From NCBI GenBank assembly GCA_049602715.1, contig JBMYRX010000002.1:14680-78679 (forward strand): a stretch of DNA of 64,000 nt, in the 5' to 3' direction. Positions 61,585-64,000 of the stretch are shown one piece after another (position 1 is the first letter of the stretch; each line of letters starts with the position of its first letter). A program made the position numbers and the translations under genes. Source of the DNA: GCA-2697345 sp049602715. GTDB taxonomy: Bacteria > Pseudomonadota > Alphaproteobacteria > Rhodobacterales > Rhodobacteraceae. The notes beneath the pieces are model-generated. The model had not been told where the DNA came from. It did not search any database and was given only the letters and a program-made list of their open reading frames with translations.

Positions 61585-62019
61585 ATGTCTAAGTTGAAAA
61601 TCGATTGGAAATGCAAAAACACTTGGAAGACCTCATCTTATAATACACTTTGGTGTTTGATAGGATGCTCTATCGGCGATTTTGGAACTATTCTTTTTTT
61701 TCAAATGTCAGACTATCAAGTCCCAGCACTTACGGTTATGAGTTTAGCTATTTTAAACGGTTTAATAACCTCAGTTATACTAGAAACAATAATTTTATCT
61801 CGCCAAATGATTTTATCAGTTGCACTCAAAACCGCACTTGGCATGTCCTTTATCTCAATGTTGGCAATGGAGATTTCAATGAATGCTACTGATTTAATTC
61901 TTGTGGGTGAAGCCAAACTAAATATTTGGGTTGTACCGATTATGCTTCTAGCGGGATTTATTACACCACTTCCATATAATTATTGGCGACTTAAGGTTCA
62001 CGGTAGAGCTTGTCACTAG
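61585..62019 (+). CDS. DUF4396 membrane protein
   Basis: Four-helix membrane protein of 144 residues that fits the DUF4396 family. Family-like stretches are TLWCLIGCSIGDFGTILFFQ near residues 23-42, ALKTALGMSFISMLAMEISMN near 85-105, and the C-terminal YNYWRLKVHGRACH. Helices fall at about 20-40, 47-67, 80-100 and 110-130. Cys and His residues near the start and end could bind metal, but that is a guess. It is convergent with the methyltransferase gene. Confidence 0.75.
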   Translation: MSKLKIDWKCKNTWKTSSYNTLWCLIGCSIGDFGTILFFQMSDYQVPALTVMSLAILNGLITSVILETIILSRQMILSVALKTALGMSFISMLAMEISMNATDLILVGEAKLNIWVVPIMLLAGFITPLPYNYWRLKVHGRACH

Positions 62020-62048
62020 GAATTATAAGATGTTCTAACGAATGACCT

Positions 62049-62642
62049 TTATGATGTCTTCTGTCCGATAAGAAAAATCCAAGGCTGAATATTACCCGCT
62101 AAACCTTTTGACTTACCAGAATAACGGTTTACAATTTTTACGTTAATATTTTCTAGGAACGTAACTAGTTCGGCTTCACTATAGTAAGAGTAAAATCTTC
62201 CGATAGTATCACGCTCTGTTCCGTATCCTAACTTCATTCCCAAGCCTAAATAACCACTAGGAAGTAACATGTTTTTTATTTTTTCTAAGGTTTTTAAAAA
62301 GTCTTGCCGATTAATATGCAAAAGACTAAAACTTGCGTAAATACCATTAAAACGTAGGTCAGAATTCAACTCTTCAAATGTACACACCTCAGCGTTAACT
62401 TTGAACTTTTTATTAGCAAGTTCAACCATTTTTGACGAGGCATCAACTGCATAACATTTGAGCCCTTTTTTAATCATATAGGATGCTGCAGCTCCGTGAC
62501 CACATCCTAAATCTAAAATTTTATTATTTCCTTTTAGCAATTCAACGAAATCTTTTAGATGCTTATTAGTAGTGAAGCCACCCATTTGAGAGTACTCCTC
62601 TACTTTTGCATCATAAACATCAATTGTTTCATAATCTATCAT
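62049..62642 (-). CDS. Class I SAM-dependent methyltransferase
   Basis: Small-molecule-type methyltransferase of 197 residues. The SAM-binding motif I is ILDLGCGHGAAASYMIKKG (about 50-68), followed by the acidic residue in CYAVDASSKMVELA. FNGIYASFSLLHINR and GYLGLGMKLG are motifs II and III. No substrate domain is recognisable. I start it at the ATG at 62642; the frame is open to a TTG at 62666. It is convergent with the DUF4396 gene and divergent from the M20 gene. Confidence 0.82.
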   Translation of the reverse strand: MIDYETIDVYDAKVEEYSQMGGFTTNKHLKDFVELLKGNNKILDLGCGHGAAASYMIKKGLKCYAVDASSKMVELANKKFKVNAEVCTFEELNSDLRFNGIYASFSLLHINRQDFLKTLEKIKNMLLPSGYLGLGMKLGYGTERDTIGRFYSYYSEAELVTFLENINVKIVNRYSGKSKGLAGNIQPWIFLIGQKTS

Positions 62643-62780
62643 GGAAATTCCAAAGCCTTTTTTCAAAAACAGTCTTGACGTAGAATGATAAAATAGTGAG
62701 TTTAAAATAACAACGGCTTTTGATCCATTAATTGACAGTATCCTAAATATTGTATTCTTTACGAGCTGAAAGGAAATAAC

Positions 62781-64000
62781 ATGACCGATTGGGCAGAGTT
62801 TTTAGATATAAACCAAAATCGTTTTGAACAAGAACTCATGGAGTTTGTTCGAATTCCGTCCGTTTCGGCTTCCAGCAATTACTCTAAAGATGTCGAGAGA
62901 GCAGCGAGATGGGTCTGTAACCGTTTAAATAAGGGTGGTGTTGAAAATACTACCATAATGCCAACCGGTGGGCATCCGGTCGTTTATGGTGATTGGCTAC
63001 ATGCGGGGATCTCAAAGCCAACTGTATTAATCTATGGTCATTTTGATGTTCAGCCAGCAGAACCATTTGATTTATGGGATACACCACCGTTTGAACCAGA
63101 GATACGGAATGGCAAAATGTATGGTCGCGGGGTATCAGATGATAAAGGTGGCATGTTAATACCAATTATTTCTTTTGAAGCTATTATTAAAAGTCTTGGG
63201 AAAATGCCTGTAAATGTAAAATTTCTTTTTGAAGGCCAGGAAGAGATAGGATCTCCTCAATTGCCAGAATTTATAGCTAAGCATCGTAAGAAGTTTTCTT
63301 GCGATATGATCTTTTCAGCAGATGGACTCCAATGGACAGAGGACGAGCCAAATATCGTTTTAGGTTTAAAAGGTTTACTTGGGGTAGAAATTAAAGTTTC
63401 AGGACCTAAAGTTGATCAGCATTCTGGACTGCATGGAGGAGCAATTGCTAATCCTCTAATGGCAATCAGTCAGTTAGTTTCGTCAATGAAAGATCAAAAT
63501 GGAAAGATTTTAATTAAACACTTTTATGATGATGTCGTTGAATTAACTACTGATGATAGAGATGAGATCGCTAAAGTCCCGTATAATGAGGAGGAATATA
63601 TTTCCGAACTCGGTGTATCTGAACTTTTTGGGGAAGAAGGATATAGTACCCGAGAAAGATTATGGGCCCGTCCCACCCTGGACGTAAACGGCATATGGGG
63701 CGGTTATCAAGGACTAGGTTCAAAAACTGTCCATCCCTCTGAAGCCAGCGTTAAAATAACATTTAGACTAGTAGCAAATCAAGATCCCGAAAAGATATTT
63801 GAACTAGTTAAAGATCATGTGGAAAGATATACACCTGCCGGCACTACTTCTATAGTACAAAAGTTAGCGGGAGGCGGTAACCCATTTCTAATGCCAAAGA
63901 GCCATAATGCGAGTAAAATCGCCAAAGATATACTGGCAGAGGTTTATCAAAAAGAGCCTTACGAAACCCGCTTAGGTGGTTCCATACCAATAATGACAAT
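62781..64000 (+). CDS. M20-family dipeptidase (partial, runs off the window)
   Basis: Metallopeptidase, 406 residues visible without a stop. LMEFVRIPSVSASS is the usual opening. YGHFDVQPAEP provides the first metal His and Asp. GRGVSDDKGGML supplies the bridging Asp, FEGQEEIGSP the catalytic Glu pair, and HSGLHGGAIANP the dimerisation-domain His. RLGGSIPI at the right edge is the conserved region before the last metal ligand. The arrangement fits the CNDP-like dipeptidase branch of M20. The ATG at 62781 has AAAGGAAA upstream. The last segment is beyond the window. Confidence 0.9.
   Translation, partial: MTDWAEFLDINQNRFEQELMEFVRIPSVSASSNYSKDVERAARWVCNRLNKGGVENTTIMPTGGHPVVYGDWLHAGISKPTVLIYGHFDVQPAEPFDLWDTPPFEPEIRNGKMYGRGVSDDKGGMLIPIISFEAIIKSLGKMPVNVKFLFEGQEEIGSPQLPEFIAKHRKKFSCDMIFSADGLQWTEDEPNIVLGLKGLLGVEIKVSGPKVDQHSGLHGGAIANPLMAISQLVSSMKDQNGKILIKHFYDDVVELTTDDRDEIAKVPYNEEEYISELGVSELFGEEGYSTRERLWARPTLDVNGIWGGYQGLGSKTVHPSEASVKITFRLVANQDPEKIFELVKDHVERYTPAGTTSIVQKLAGGGNPFLMPKSHNASKIAKDILAEVYQKEPYETRLGGSIPIMT

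Noticed and set aside
1..64000. tRNA, rRNA, insertion sequence, prophage, toxin-antitoxin or defence genes
   Set aside because: I looked for tRNA-like cloverleaf ends, transposase or integrase motifs and defence-type proteins in genes and spacers and found none; no spacer exceeds about 210 bp.

Overview
The window is AT-rich, densely packed bacterial chromosome with short spacers and many 1-11 bp gene overlaps. The order alr-mlaE-mlaF-radA-cvpA-purF, the soxBDAG set, a Mur-like regulator divergent from sitABCD, the split ccmF/ccmG/ccmH/ccmI cluster and alphaproteobacterial-style PreTA all point to an alphaproteobacterium. A low-GC marine member of the Roseobacter/Rhodobacterales radiation fits best. 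That placement is inferred from gene content and protein style; no rRNA or tRNA gene is present to test it. Apart from short operator-like and terminator repeats I saw no insertion sequence, prophage, CRISPR array, plasmid gene or other clear sign of recent transfer.

Layout. 1-7.1 kb (+): end of an RND efflux pump, then alr, mlaEF, radA, cvpA, purF and an SDR. 7.1-11.2 kb: an Atm1-type ABC exporter, a membrane-anchored LysM protein with an in-frame 18-bp repeat, a LOG-family gene and sodB. 11.9-17.1 kb (-): heterotetrameric sarcosine oxidase in transcription order soxB-soxD-soxA-soxG. 17.3-20.7 kb: ruvX, a DUF1289 gene, a putative Fe(II)/2-oxoglutarate oxygenase, dusA and aroE. 20.8-24.7 kb: a Fur-family (Mur-like) regulator divergent from sitABCD with a near-perfect Fur box between them. 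24.8-28.4 kb: urate and ureide catabolism (puuD, uraH, uraD, allE, allA) split into two divergent arms around an 18-bp palindrome. 28.4-35.3 kb: periplasmic thiol chemistry and cytochrome c maturation (DsbA-like, DsbD/ScsB-like, ccmI, ccmH, ccmG, ccmF).

35.5-45.3 kb is a complete reductive pyrimidine catabolism locus: an NMT1/ThiY-type ABC importer, hydA, hyuC, a RutR-like regulator, preA and preT. PreTA would reduce uracil or thymine, HydA would open the ring, and HyuC would release beta-alanine, ammonia and CO2. Two palindromes with the ACCA-NN-TGGT core of the known RutR operator lie in front of the two transcription units, so the regulator and its targets can be linked from sequence alone. 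45.4-52.7 kb holds an MFS transporter, a five-gene branched-chain-amino-acid-type ABC importer of unknown substrate, and a DMT exporter.

52.8-64 kb is a mixed metabolic region: a BKACE-family enzyme, a lytic-transglycosylase-like lipid-free exported protein, SDRs, a small membrane protein, a VOC protein and a nitronate monooxygenase-like enzyme. It also contains a tight four-gene minus-strand set (type II dehydroquinase, SAF-domain NAD(P)-binding dehydrogenase, M20 amidohydrolase, SDR) that looks like an unassigned catabolic operon. It ends with a DUF4396 membrane protein, a methyltransferase and the start of an M20 dipeptidase running off the window. The dominant theme is scavenging of nitrogen-rich small molecules: sarcosine, urate/ureides, pyrimidines, amino acids and N-acyl compounds.
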